Shown piece by piece: positions 35,465-44,027 of a stretch of 64,000 nt of DNA (positions within the stretch are counted from its first letter, which is position 1; each line of letters opens with the position of its first letter). Both the position numbers and the translations under genes were made by a program. A model generated the notes under the pieces. The model worked only from the letters and a program-made list of their open reading frames with translations, was not told the DNA's origin and made no database searches. Origin of the DNA: UBA7236 sp044227505 (GTDB lineage Bacteria; Bacteroidota; Bacteroidia; Chitinophagales; BACL12); NCBI GenBank assembly GCA_044227505.1, contig JBGAWP010000006.1:1-64000 (forward strand). The letters run 5' to 3'.

Positions 35465-36751
35465 ATGAGCGAAACCATCGAAAAATTATTTGAACTTTTT
35501 CAGCATTGCAGCGGAGCTACCATTGATACCAGAAATATTTCCGGCGGCGAAATGTTTTTTGCTTTAAAAGGTGCAAATGTAAATGGAAATGAATTTGCGC
35601 AAAAAGCTATTGATAATGGTGCAATTTGTTGTGTGGTGGATGATGAAAAATATGTAATTGATCATCACTGTTTTTTAGTGGAGGATAGTCTTGTGGCTTT
35701 GCAGGAATTAGCCAAAAGATATCGCGCTACATTTCAATTTCCTGTATTAGCAATTACAGGAACAAATGGAAAAACGACGACAAAAGAATTAATTACCAAA
35801 GTTTTATCTGCAAAATATATTACCTCTGCTACTAAAGGAAATCTCAATAATCATATTGGTGTTCCTCTAACTTTGTTATCCGTAAAAAATGACTGTGAAT
35901 TTGCGATCATCGAAATGGGTGCGAACCATCAAAAAGAAATTGAATTTTATTGCAGCATTGCAGATCCTGATTTTGGATTAATTACCAATATTGGGAAAGC
36001 ACATTTAGAAGGGTTTGGGGGTATAGAAGGCGTGTTGAAAGCAAAATCAGAATTGTATCTATATGTTAAACAAAAGAATGGTGTTTTGTTTGCCAACAGT
36101 GGCCAGCATTTATTAAATGATGTGATAGGTAATTATGATAAGGTGATAAGATATGGTTTTAAAGAAAACGATTATCTCACCGGAAAATTATTATCAATGG
36201 ATGAATATGCTGCTGTTGAAATAGATGATGAAATTATTATTCATTCGCAGCTTGTAGGAAATTACAACGCGGAAAATATATTGGCTGCTGCTTGTGTGGG
36301 GAAATATTTTGATGTGGGATATACTGAGATACAAACTGCAATAGAAAATTATTTCCCAGAAAATAACAGAAGCGAATTAAAAGAGATTAACGGCAATTAT
36401 TTTATTTTGGATGCATATAATGCAAACCCTTCGAGCTTAAAAGCCGCACTCGAAAATTTCAATCATCTAAAAGCAGAAAAAAAGATCGCTATAATAGGCG
36501 ACATGCTCGAACTCGGAGAATTTTCAGAATCTGAACATAAAGAAATTTTGCAAATTGCGTTGGGATTTAAATTCGACACAATTGTAACAATAGGGCCCGA
36601 ATTTTTAAAACACAAAACCTCCGGTATCATCCAATTTATGAATAGTTATGAAGCGAAGGAATGGTTTAATGAGCAACATTTTTCCGGTGCAACAATTTTG
36701 TTGAAAGGGAGTAGAGGAATGATGTTGGAGAAGGTGATAAATAATAAATAA
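35465..36751 (+). CDS. murF: UDP-MurNAc-tripeptide--D-Ala-D-Ala ligase MurF
   Basis: A 428-residue cytoplasmic Mur ligase that adds D-Ala-D-Ala to UDP-MurNAc-tripeptide in peptidoglycan synthesis. It has the N-terminal substrate domain (IDTRNISGGEMFFAL), the ATP-binding P-loop GTNGKTTTKE (about residues 97-106), EMGANHQKEIEFYC, NAENILAAACVGKYF and the C-terminal DAYNANPSSLKAAL block specific for MurF. Length is normal. It starts 13 nt after the gldJ terminator, so it probably has its own promoter. Confidence 0.95.
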   Translation: MSETIEKLFELFQHCSGATIDTRNISGGEMFFALKGANVNGNEFAQKAIDNGAICCVVDDEKYVIDHHCFLVEDSLVALQELAKRYRATFQFPVLAITGTNGKTTTKELITKVLSAKYITSATKGNLNNHIGVPLTLLSVKNDCEFAIIEMGANHQKEIEFYCSIADPDFGLITNIGKAHLEGFGGIEGVLKAKSELYLYVKQKNGVLFANSGQHLLNDVIGNYDKVIRYGFKENDYLTGKLLSMDEYAAVEIDDEIIIHSQLVGNYNAENILAAACVGKYFDVGYTEIQTAIENYFPENNRSELKEINGNYFILDAYNANPSSLKAALENFNHLKAEKKIAIIGDMLELGEFSESEHKEILQIALGFKFDTIVTIGPEFLKHKTSGIIQFMNSYEAKEWFNEQHFSGATILLKGSRGMMLEKVINNK

Positions 36752-36780
36752 TAATCAAAAAATAAAAAACATTAATCGGA

Positions 36781-36822
36781 TCCTAACCCAGAACCCAGAA
36801 CTCCTAACCCAGAACTCCGAAC
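36781..36822. repeat. Word repeat CCCAGAACTCCTAACCCAGAA
   Basis: CCTAACCCAGAA and CCAGAACTCC words alternate four times in the short gap between the convergent murF and 36825 genes. It could contribute to no obvious hairpin. Not coding. Confidence 0.6.
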
Positions 36823-36824
36823 TA

Positions 36825-37985
36825 TCAACCTAACTTATGAAATATCCTCAGCCATTTTTCCGGAATTTCATTTTTAACCGCAGCCTCATAATCTTCATAA
36901 GCGCAAGGAACTAATTGATGGCGTTCGAAACGCTGTTGAACTATAAATGGAACTTCTACCCACCAACGTCCTGTTTTATTGCTTTTCCAAAATGTGAGAT
37001 CATATTCGTTGTCGCTGATATTGACAATGTATTTTGTAAATTCTTTTTCTGAAACAATGGGATAATCACTTTTGCGATTGTAATATCCATCCACAAAATA
37101 CCAGATCATTTGTGCAACGAGTTGCGCGGTTAATTCCTGGTTGTCGAACATGGGATTATATTCGTAAATACCCAGTGAAGTTATTTTATCGCTCATGCCA
37201 GCATAACGCATCACCTGACAAATTTCTTCTCCCGATAAACCATTGGGTGTGGCATGTGCATTTCCCGGAGCGTCGCAACCGCGAATGGCACCAATATCAA
37301 TACTCAAAATATCAGCATCGCGTACCTCTGGTTCGGCAAACTGAATATTTTCTTTCATACGACCTAATCGTATCGAATCAAAAAACAATGCATCAATTGT
37401 TTTTAATATATCCGGTGAGGTAAAATGTGTTTGATATGCAATGCCGGCATAGTTGAATAAAAATTTAGGTTCATGTCTGAATATGTTTTGCAACCAGGTT
37501 CTTGCAGGTGGCAAAAATTCTGGTTCATCCAGGTCTATCCTTTCGTCAATCACCATTAAATTAACGGCTTGCCCTAAAAATTCATATCCTGCGTATTGGC
37601 CTATGGTAATATCCTGACTTCCTCCGATAATTATGGGTAATATTTGTTGTCCGAGAAACCACTCCATTACCATTTTTAAATTTTGGTAAGTTTCTTCCAC
37701 CGTTTCGCCAATCAATACATCTCCTGCATCAATTAATTGGAGGTTGTAATCGTTGATCGCCAGCTGATATAAATGTTTCCGGACAATATCGGATCCCGAT
37801 GCAGAGCCGCTGTTCTGAAAACTGCCTCTGCTTTCGTTTACACCTATTATTGCGATCAAACATTCAGACGTATCCGGCATTTCTCCGGTATTCACCTTTA
37901 TTTTATGCGCCCAGTGATAGTTTTGAATTTTCCAGTCCGTTAAATATTCTCTGGTTCGCACAGGTGTGAGCAGCTTATTGATCAT
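36825..37985 (-). CDS. Arginase/formimidoylglutamase-family protein with degenerate metal site
   Basis: A 386-residue cytoplasmic protein of the ureohydrolase fold, often annotated as formimidoylglutamase in Bacteroidota. The family motifs can be aligned but are altered: GGSQD replaces GGDHS, VIDERIDLD replaces DAHxD, and SIDIGAIRGCDAP replaces SFDxDxxDP. Thus the His ligands and one Asp of the manganese site are missing, although Asp residues remain. Classical arginase or HutG activity is therefore doubtful. It has a C-terminal extension of about 60 residues (FTKYIVNISDNEYDLTFW...). No other histidine-degradation gene is nearby. It may be a pseudoenzyme with a structural or regulatory role. 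Confidence 0.75.
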   Translation of the reverse strand: MINKLLTPVRTREYLTDWKIQNYHWAHKIKVNTGEMPDTSECLIAIIGVNESRGSFQNSGSASGSDIVRKHLYQLAINDYNLQLIDAGDVLIGETVEETYQNLKMVMEWFLGQQILPIIIGGSQDITIGQYAGYEFLGQAVNLMVIDERIDLDEPEFLPPARTWLQNIFRHEPKFLFNYAGIAYQTHFTSPDILKTIDALFFDSIRLGRMKENIQFAEPEVRDADILSIDIGAIRGCDAPGNAHATPNGLSGEEICQVMRYAGMSDKITSLGIYEYNPMFDNQELTAQLVAQMIWYFVDGYYNRKSDYPIVSEKEFTKYIVNISDNEYDLTFWKSNKTGRWWVEVPFIVQQRFERHQLVPCAYEDYEAAVKNEIPEKWLRIFHKLG

Positions 37986-38152
37986 GGCTTAAAATTGCCC
38001 CTAAAAATGATAGGTTTGAAGCAGGGTTTACACCTTTTAAAGTGGACTTTGTCTATTTATTCAGTCAATACACCTTGATTAATGAGATCAATTAATTGAT
38101 GGATAGTTTTCATTTTCATTGTATTCCCTGAAAAGAAAATTTCGAAAACCTG

Positions 38153-38160
38153 TAAATTTG
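38153..38160 (+). promoter_or_regulatory. -7 promoter element before the MscS gene
   Basis: TAAATTTG matches TAnnTTTG and lies 32 nt before the ATG at 38193. No good -33 element at 19-21 bp. Confidence 0.35.
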
Positions 38161-38192
38161 CTGAAGATTTTTATTCAAAGGCGTTTTGTAAG

Positions 38193-39299
38193 ATGATCTT
38201 ATCAGTATCCGAATTTTTAAATACAGAGTTTTTACACAATACCGGAAGGCAATGGTGCTGGCTGGCGGGTGTAATTATATTCGTAATTATCTTCAAGAGG
38301 TATATTTCAAAACTTATCAGTTTATTATTATTCAGAATTGTAAAAAGGACGGATGCAGGAGAATTGACTCAGGAATTTCTTCATCTCATTCTGAAACCAC
38401 TTCAATATCTCATTGTTTTAGAGACCATTTATTTCGGATTTAAAGCACTTAATTATCCATTTGATCCTGAAAATGAAGTGCTGAAAAATTATGTGCTGCT
38501 TATATCTAATGGAGTATATAAATTATTATTTGTTTTAAATGTTGCCTGGTTGGTTTCCCGGCTGGGTGATTTTTTTGTCGCCGTTTTAAATCATCGCGCG
38601 TTAAAAACAGAAGATCCCTGGGACGATCAGCTTGTGGTGTTTTTAAAGGAGATAATAAGAATACTTATTTGGATAATTGCGTTTTTAGCAATACTGGGTT
38701 CCGTATTCGGCGTTAATATTTATTCCATAGTGGCCGGAGCAGGTATAGCAGGAATTGCAATTGCTTTTGCCGCTCAGGAAACTTTGCAAAATGTATTTGG
38801 CAGCATTTCCATATTTACTGAAAAACCTTTTGTGGTTGGCGACCTCGTTGAAATTGACGGAGTATCCGGAAAGGTTGTCAAGGTGGGATTTCGCAGCACG
38901 CGTATCAGAACGCTCGATACCAGTTTTATGACCATCCCCAATAAAAATATAGTAAATAATAAAATGAGTAATCTCACTCGTCGAACTTCCCGAAAGGTGC
39001 AGTTTAATTTGGGGTTAACTTATAGTACTTCTCAGGAACAATTAAATAAGATCATTCAGGAAATAAAAAATTTCGGAGAACAACATCCCAAAAAAAATGA
39101 GGCTATTAATGTTGGTCTATATAATTTCGGAACCCTTGCAATTGAAATATATGTGGAGATGCATTTTGAATATGAAGTTTGGGATCAATATATAAGAACA
39201 CGTAATGAAGTATTATTTACTATAATGAAAATAGTGCAGAATAACAATGCAGAATTTGCCTATCAGCTTCCTATTATAACAAAGGATACGGCCAAATAG
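38193..39299 (+). CDS. MscS-family mechanosensitive channel
   Basis: A 368-residue inner-membrane protein. About four membrane segments precede the pore-lining TM3-like segment (GAGIAGIAIAFAAQETLQNV in part, around residues 178-200), followed by the MscS beta domain (PFVVGDLVEIDGVSGKVVKVGFRSTRIRTLD, in pieces; IPNKNIVN) and the C-terminal alpha/beta domain. It would open on membrane tension to release solutes during osmotic downshock. It ends only 4 nt from the convergent YHYH gene. Small-conductance type; exact subfamily not assigned. Confidence 0.9.
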   Translation: MILSVSEFLNTEFLHNTGRQWCWLAGVIIFVIIFKRYISKLISLLLFRIVKRTDAGELTQEFLHLILKPLQYLIVLETIYFGFKALNYPFDPENEVLKNYVLLISNGVYKLLFVLNVAWLVSRLGDFFVAVLNHRALKTEDPWDDQLVVFLKEIIRILIWIIAFLAILGSVFGVNIYSIVAGAGIAGIAIAFAAQETLQNVFGSISIFTEKPFVVGDLVEIDGVSGKVVKVGFRSTRIRTLDTSFMTIPNKNIVNNKMSNLTRRTSRKVQFNLGLTYSTSQEQLNKIIQEIKNFGEQHPKKNEAINVGLYNFGTLAIEIYVEMHFEYEVWDQYIRTRNEVLFTIMKIVQNNNAEFAYQLPIITKDTAK

Positions 39300-39303
39300 G
39301 AAT

Positions 39304-40536
39304 TTATTTTATTACTACAATTTTTTGAATCCCATTTATATTTTCATCAGAAATATGGAGAAAATAAATTCCGCTGTTTACCTTCTCAAGATCAAAAGTA
39401 TATGTGATTCCCGGTTGCATATTTTCCATAGTGCGAATGATATTGCCGGAGAGATCCGTAATTATAGCCACTAAATTATTATTATAGGATGGTTCTAAAT
39501 ACACATTTAAATAATCAGTTACAGGATTGGGGAATAATAACATTTTAATACGTTCATTGCCTAAATCCCCTATTGAAACATATGTTTCCACAGTTTCACT
39601 TATCGTATTATGACCCGACATGGGGCCGGTATTTCCCGGCTGCACCAGGCCATAGTATTCGGGACCCATGGTATATGGATATTTGGCTTCACCGGTTTCA
39701 TCCAGGGTTACAAAATAAGCATAGATACCATCGGGATATTCAGGTGTGATACAAAATCTGCCATTGTGTTCATCAAGATCACCCGAGCCAACTATAAATT
39801 CATGATCTTCAATATAATAACCTAAAGGATAGCTCGCAGATACATCGGGACCATATTGCGAAGCCGGCAAAATGGTACCATCTGGTAATTCAGTTCTCGC
39901 AATAATGGATCTTAACTGATAGGAACTTTCCATTCTTGAAATTCCGCCGGTACCATCAACATTTGTGTAACCGTAAGCTCCATAAATTGGAAAACCATCA
40001 AAGGCAAACCCAATAATAGGTGAGTGTTCCAGCGAATTCTCATCATCATATAAACAGGTTGGATTTAAATGATGATGATATTCTCCGTTCGGAGCGGGAT
40101 GCCCTAAACAGTCATCAAAACTAATTCCTTCCACAACAACGGCATTTTGATTCCAGATTCCTTCATTTTCATAACTCATTCCATCTTTGGCATTAAAAAT
40201 ACTCACCCCATTGCTCCAAACTCCTGTATGTCCCATTGGTGTTTCAACCAAGATTCCGGTATTTTCCTCCGGATTTCGTGTGATCTTATAAACAAAATTT
40301 TGATTTACGGGCACGTTCGGGTTTGCGATCCATGGACCTATATCATATCCGGGTATACAAGTGCAACTGATATATACATTATCCTCAGAAAATTGAACCT
40401 GTTGTACATTGGTCTCAATACCATCATATCCCGTATCGCCATCTGTATTTATGATCCAGGAAGTGATCTCGGGTGTAAATTGGCAATATAAAGTGCTGCT
40501 AAAACAAAGAATTATAATAGTAATTAGGGTTCTCAT
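39304..40536 (-). CDS. Secreted YHYH-domain protein with type IX sorting domain
   Basis: A 410-residue secreted protein: signal peptide to about residue 19 (ends TLYCQ), a YHYH domain (about residues 110-290) with its defining histidine cluster NGEYHHHLNP and GFAFDGFPIYGAYGY, and a type A sorting domain (LLFPNPVTDYLNVYL ... SGIYFLHI). YHYH proteins are exported metal-binding-like proteins of unknown function; the histidines suggest a copper or other metal site. An N-terminal CTCIPGYDIG stretch may form a disulfide. It is monocistronic and convergent with the MscS gene. Confidence 0.8.
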   Translation of the reverse strand: MRTLITIIILCFSSTLYCQFTPEITSWIINTDGDTGYDGIETNVQQVQFSEDNVYISCTCIPGYDIGPWIANPNVPVNQNFVYKITRNPEENTGILVETPMGHTGVWSNGVSIFNAKDGMSYENEGIWNQNAVVVEGISFDDCLGHPAPNGEYHHHLNPTCLYDDENSLEHSPIIGFAFDGFPIYGAYGYTNVDGTGGISRMESSYQLRSIIARTELPDGTILPASQYGPDVSASYPLGYYIEDHEFIVGSGDLDEHNGRFCITPEYPDGIYAYFVTLDETGEAKYPYTMGPEYYGLVQPGNTGPMSGHNTISETVETYVSIGDLGNERIKMLLFPNPVTDYLNVYLEPSYNNNLVAIITDLSGNIIRTMENMQPGITYTFDLEKVNSGIYFLHISDENINGIQKIVVIK

Positions 40537-40704
40537 TGCGTGAATTGTTTAATCAAAGACTATTAAATGTCCGGTAGGTTTAATGATCAATAAAGATTTA
40601 AATTTATTAATATAATTAAGCCCTATGGCTTTTTGTGGATAAAATATGTATTTCTTTTGGGGTAGATTTAGATTCTAATTCGGTTTTAACTCAGCATTCT
40701 TGTT

Positions 40705-40712
40705 TAACTTTG
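40705..40712 (+). promoter_or_regulatory. -7 promoter element of carA, near-leaderless
   Basis: TAACTTTG fits TAnnTTTG and ends 7 nt before the carA ATG (40720). Transcription would start within a few bases of the start codon. The -33 region (TTCGG at 40679-40683) is poor. Confidence 0.5.
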
Positions 40713-40719
40713 TCTTTTA

Positions 40720-41820
40720 ATGGAAAACTTCGAAAAAGTTCCCGCCGTGATACTCTTGGCTGACGGAACTGCCTTTAACGGCTATAGCGCAGGCAAAATT
40801 GGCACTACCACAGGGGAAATTTGTTTTAATACCGGAATGACTGGCTATCAGGAAATATTTACGGATCCGAGTTATTACGGGCAGATTCTGGTTATGACCA
40901 ATGCGCATATCGGGAACTACGGAACCTATAAGGAGGATGTTGAAAGTAATTCGATCAAGATCTCCGGACTTGCGGTTAAAAATTTTACCAATCAGTATTC
41001 GAGAAGATTGACCCAGGATTCCATTCAAGATTACCTTTTGGATGAGAGTTTGGTTGCTATCAGTGATGTGGATACTCGTGCAATCGTTCGCCATATTCGC
41101 AGCAAGGGTGCTATGAATTGTATAATCAGCAGTGAAACAACCGATATAGCAGAATTGACCAAAAGATTAAAAGAAGTTCCCGACATGAATGGTCTTGAAC
41201 TTGCAAGTTTGGTTTCCACACAAACATCTTATTTTATCGGAAATGCAGATGCCGAAAAAAAGGTGATCGTATATGATTTCGGAGTTAAAAAAAGTATTTT
41301 GGATAATATTTCGCTTCGCGGATGTTACCTAAAAGTTGTTCCTGCTAAAACTGCTTTTGAAGAAACTTTGGATTTTAAAGCAGACGGATATTTTATTTCC
41401 AATGGACCCGGCGATCCTGCAAGTATGGGTTATGCTGTTGAAACCGTGAAAAAAATATTGAACAGCAATGCTCCTTTATTTGGTATTTGTCTCGGGCAAC
41501 AATTATTAGGATTGGCAAATGGAGTTTCCACTTATAAAATGCATCATGGACACAGAGGTTGTAATCACCCGGTTAAAAATTTGGTTACCGGACTATGTGA
41601 GATCACAACGCAAAATCATGGATTTAATATAAAAGAAGAAGAAGTGCGCGCATCTAAAAATATGGAAGTAACGCACATGAATTTAAATGATAATACCATA
41701 GAAGGATTTCGCCTTACAGATAAAAAAGCATTTAGTGTTCAATATCACCCCGAGGCAACTCCGGGTCCGCACGATGCGAGATATTTGTTTGATGAATTTG
41801 TGAAGATGATGGGTAGTTAG
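40720..41820 (+). CDS. carA: Carbamoyl-phosphate synthase small subunit (glutaminase)
   Basis: A 366-residue cytoplasmic subunit that hydrolyses glutamine and passes ammonia to CarB for carbamoyl phosphate, feeding arginine and pyrimidine synthesis. The N-terminal CarA domain has LADGTAFNGYSAG, GEICFNTGMTGYQE and DPSYYGQIL. The class I amidotransferase domain has SNGPGDP, FGICLGQQLLGLANG (nucleophile Cys) and SVQYHPEATPGPHD (catalytic His and Glu). Length is normal. carB is not adjacent. enolase follows after 153 bp. Confidence 0.97.
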   Translation: MENFEKVPAVILLADGTAFNGYSAGKIGTTTGEICFNTGMTGYQEIFTDPSYYGQILVMTNAHIGNYGTYKEDVESNSIKISGLAVKNFTNQYSRRLTQDSIQDYLLDESLVAISDVDTRAIVRHIRSKGAMNCIISSETTDIAELTKRLKEVPDMNGLELASLVSTQTSYFIGNADAEKKVIVYDFGVKKSILDNISLRGCYLKVVPAKTAFEETLDFKADGYFISNGPGDPASMGYAVETVKKILNSNAPLFGICLGQQLLGLANGVSTYKMHHGHRGCNHPVKNLVTGLCEITTQNHGFNIKEEEVRASKNMEVTHMNLNDNTIEGFRLTDKKAFSVQYHPEATPGPHDARYLFDEFVKMMGS

Positions 41821-41937
41821 TGGATAGTCAACAGTGGGCAGTTTGTCTACAAGATAATTTTATTTTACCAAAATAAAATTCGAATATTTATACTTAACTC
41901 AAAATATAATAAATAAAGTTCAATTAAACATTAACTC

Positions 41938-41972
41938 CAATTATCAATTATCAATTATCAATTATCAATTAC
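41938..41972 (+). repeat. Heptamer tandem repeat CAATTAT before enolase
   Basis: Four perfect CAATTAT copies and a final CAATTAC end one base before the enolase ATG (41974). The array thus occupies the ribosome-binding part of the leader. It is the same array as at 17812-17846. Confidence 0.85.
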
Positions 41973-41973
41973 T

Positions 41974-43257
41974 ATGAGCCATATCATTAACATTTTCGCA
42001 AGACAAATTTTAGATTCCAGGGGAAATCCTACGGTGGAAGCAGAAGTAACAACTGAATTTGGGGCAATTGGTCGTGCTGCAGTTCCATCCGGTGCAAGTA
42101 CCGGCGTGCATGAAGCTGCAGAATTACGCGATGAGGATCCTGATATTTATTTGGGAAAAGGAGTATTAAAAGCTGTAGAAAATGTAAATGATTTTATTGC
42201 AGATGAATTAGAAGGTCAAAATGTATTGGACCAAAATCAACTGGATAAATTGATGCTGGAATTGGATGGCACTGCAAATAAATCGAAGTTAGGTGCCAAT
42301 GCAATTTTGGCGGTATCACTTGCATGTGCAAAAGCTGCTGCAATAGAATTAAATATTCCTTTATATAGATATGTTGGCGGAGTAAATGCAAATACTTTAC
42401 CCGTTCCATTAATGAATATTTTAAATGGCGGTGCGCATGCAGATAATAAAATAGATTTTCAGGAATTTATGATCGCTCCGATTGGCGGCGACAATTTTTC
42501 TGATGGATTGAGAATGGGTGTGGAAGTATTTCACCATCTCAAAAAAATATTAAAGAATAAAGGATATTCAACCAATGTTGGAGATGAAGGTGGATATGCA
42601 CCGAATATTCAAACAAATGATGAAGCTATTGAGATCGTATTAAATGCAATTGAAAGTGCTGGGTATATTCCGGGTGAAGATATTATGATAGCACTCGATC
42701 CGGCAGTGAGCGAATTTTACGACAATGAAAGTAAAATGTATATTTTCAAAAAGTCGGATGGCAGAAAATTAACCTCTGAAGAGATGGTGGATTATTGGGT
42801 GAACTGGTGTAAAAAATATCCGATTGCAAGTATTGAGGACGGAATGGCTGAAGATGATTGGTCAGGTTGGAAATTAATGACCGAAAAACTCGGAACAAAA
42901 ATTCAATTGGTTGGCGACGATCTTTTTTGCACAAACGTAAAAAGATTGAGCAAAGGAATTAAAGAAAATATTGCTAATTCCATTTTAGTAAAAGTAAATC
43001 AGATCGGATCTTTAACAGAAACCATCAATGCAGTTTCGATGGCTCAACGTGCAAATTACACCTCTGTAATGAGCCATAGAAGCGGTGAAACTGAAGATAC
43101 TACCATAGCCGATCTTGCAGTAGCCCTAAATTGCGGACAAATAAAAACCGGCTCAGCCTCCCGCAGCGACCGGATAGCGAAGTACAATCAGTTACTCCGA
43201 ATAGAGGAGGAGTTAGGTGAAAATGCCGTTTGGCCGGGGAATGTTTTTCGTAAATAA
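41974..43257 (+). CDS. eno: Enolase
   Basis: A 427-residue glycolytic enzyme converting 2-phosphoglycerate to phosphoenolpyruvate. Clear blocks: RQILDSRGNPTVEAEV, GAIGRAAVPSGASTGVHEA, MNILNGGAHADNKIDFQEFMI, NVGDEGGYAPN, the magnesium ligands in IALDPAVSEF, SIEDGMAEDDW and QLVGDDLF, the catalytic Lys in ILVKVNQIGS, and SHRSGETEDTTIADLAV. Length is standard. The leader is made of a heptamer repeat right up to the start codon. The DivIC/FtsB-like gene follows in the same direction after 238 bp, a gene order common in Bacteroidota. Confidence 0.98.
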   Translation: MSHIINIFARQILDSRGNPTVEAEVTTEFGAIGRAAVPSGASTGVHEAAELRDEDPDIYLGKGVLKAVENVNDFIADELEGQNVLDQNQLDKLMLELDGTANKSKLGANAILAVSLACAKAAAIELNIPLYRYVGGVNANTLPVPLMNILNGGAHADNKIDFQEFMIAPIGGDNFSDGLRMGVEVFHHLKKILKNKGYSTNVGDEGGYAPNIQTNDEAIEIVLNAIESAGYIPGEDIMIALDPAVSEFYDNESKMYIFKKSDGRKLTSEEMVDYWVNWCKKYPIASIEDGMAEDDWSGWKLMTEKLGTKIQLVGDDLFCTNVKRLSKGIKENIANSILVKVNQIGSLTETINAVSMAQRANYTSVMSHRSGETEDTTIADLAVALNCGQIKTGSASRSDRIAKYNQLLRIEEELGENAVWPGNVFRK

Positions 43258-43495
43258 GTTGCGGTTAACAGGGTTAGCAAGGTTTATTTCGGAGGAATAA
43301 CCTCCAGTCCGACAAACTGCGACTGCGACTTTTTGAAACAGTTATAAACTTAAAAAATAGTTCCATTCGAAACGATACTCTCCAATGTTACTAACTGCCC
43401 ACTGCCCACTGTTTTAAACAATCCACAACATTTTCAGCATATAAAAACGTTTTTCCCGATTGATTTCGTTATAATTTTACTCAACAGTCAAAAGC
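43258..43495. other. Intergenic tract with ACTGCCC repeat
   Basis: A small hairpin GGAGG/CCTCC (43291-43306) and words GACAAACTGCGACTGCGACT follow the enolase stop, then ACTGCCCACTGCCCACTG at 43395-43412. The ACTGCCC words recur at 47188-47235 and, reversed, at 41833-41840. No clear terminator. Confidence 0.4.
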
Positions 43496-43819
43496 ATGTC
43501 GATCTTCAAAAAATTCAGAGCGCGTATTAAGGCCTGGAAAATACCTTCCTTGTTATTAAATAAATATGTATTTACCATATTTGTTTTTGGTGTATGGATG
43601 ACATTTTTTGATCAGAATAATTTTCTTCGTCAATATAATCGTATACACGATCTGAATGTTGCGAGAAGTAAAACCGCCTATTACATAAAAGAAACAAAGG
43701 CGACCAACCAGCAACTCAACGAATTAAAATCCAGCCAAAAAGCCCTCGAAAAATTCGCCCGAGAAAAATACTACATGAAAAAACCAAACGAAGACGTATT
43801 TGTGATAATGGACAAATGA
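43496..43819 (+). CDS. DivIC/FtsB-like septum formation initiator
   Basis: A 107-residue bitopic inner-membrane protein: short basic N-terminus, one membrane segment (about residues 22-40, KYVFTIFVFGVWMTFF) and a periplasmic coiled coil rich in Lys/Glu/Gln (about 50-90), ending with the family signature KFAREKYYMKKPNEDVFVI. FtsB/DivIC links FtsL and FtsQ in the division complex. Its place after eno matches other Bacteroidota. Confidence 0.85.
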   Translation: MSIFKKFRARIKAWKIPSLLLNKYVFTIFVFGVWMTFFDQNNFLRQYNRIHDLNVARSKTAYYIKETKATNQQLNELKSSQKALEKFAREKYYMKKPNEDVFVIMDK

Positions 43820-44027
43820 TTAGCCAATTAGCTAATTTGATACCTGACATTGATGATATATGCTTCGAATTAGAAATAGAATTTATATTAGCTAATTTGC
43901 TAATTACATTAACACAAACATTTAATTCAAATTTTCATACTATAGTCGAGGTTCGTTCATTTGTAATCAATTCGGCTGTTCATTGGTCCATTAATTTGGC
44001 TGTTCATCGGTACATTGGTACATTAAT
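43820..44027. repeat. Word-repeat tract (TTAGCTAATTTG; GGCTGTTCATTGGTACATT)
   Basis: Between the convergent 43496 and 44028 genes, TTAGCCAATTAGCTAATTTG and TTAGCTAATTTGCTAATTAC words (43816-43910) precede GGCTGTTCATTGGTCCATT, GGCTGTTCATCGGTACATT and GGTACATT (43974-44026). An open frame across it has no recognisable domain and is rejected. The second word family recurs at 46235-46279. Confidence 0.6.

Noticed and set aside
43291..43345. Terminator after enolase
   Set aside because: Only a 5-bp stem and no T run directly after it.
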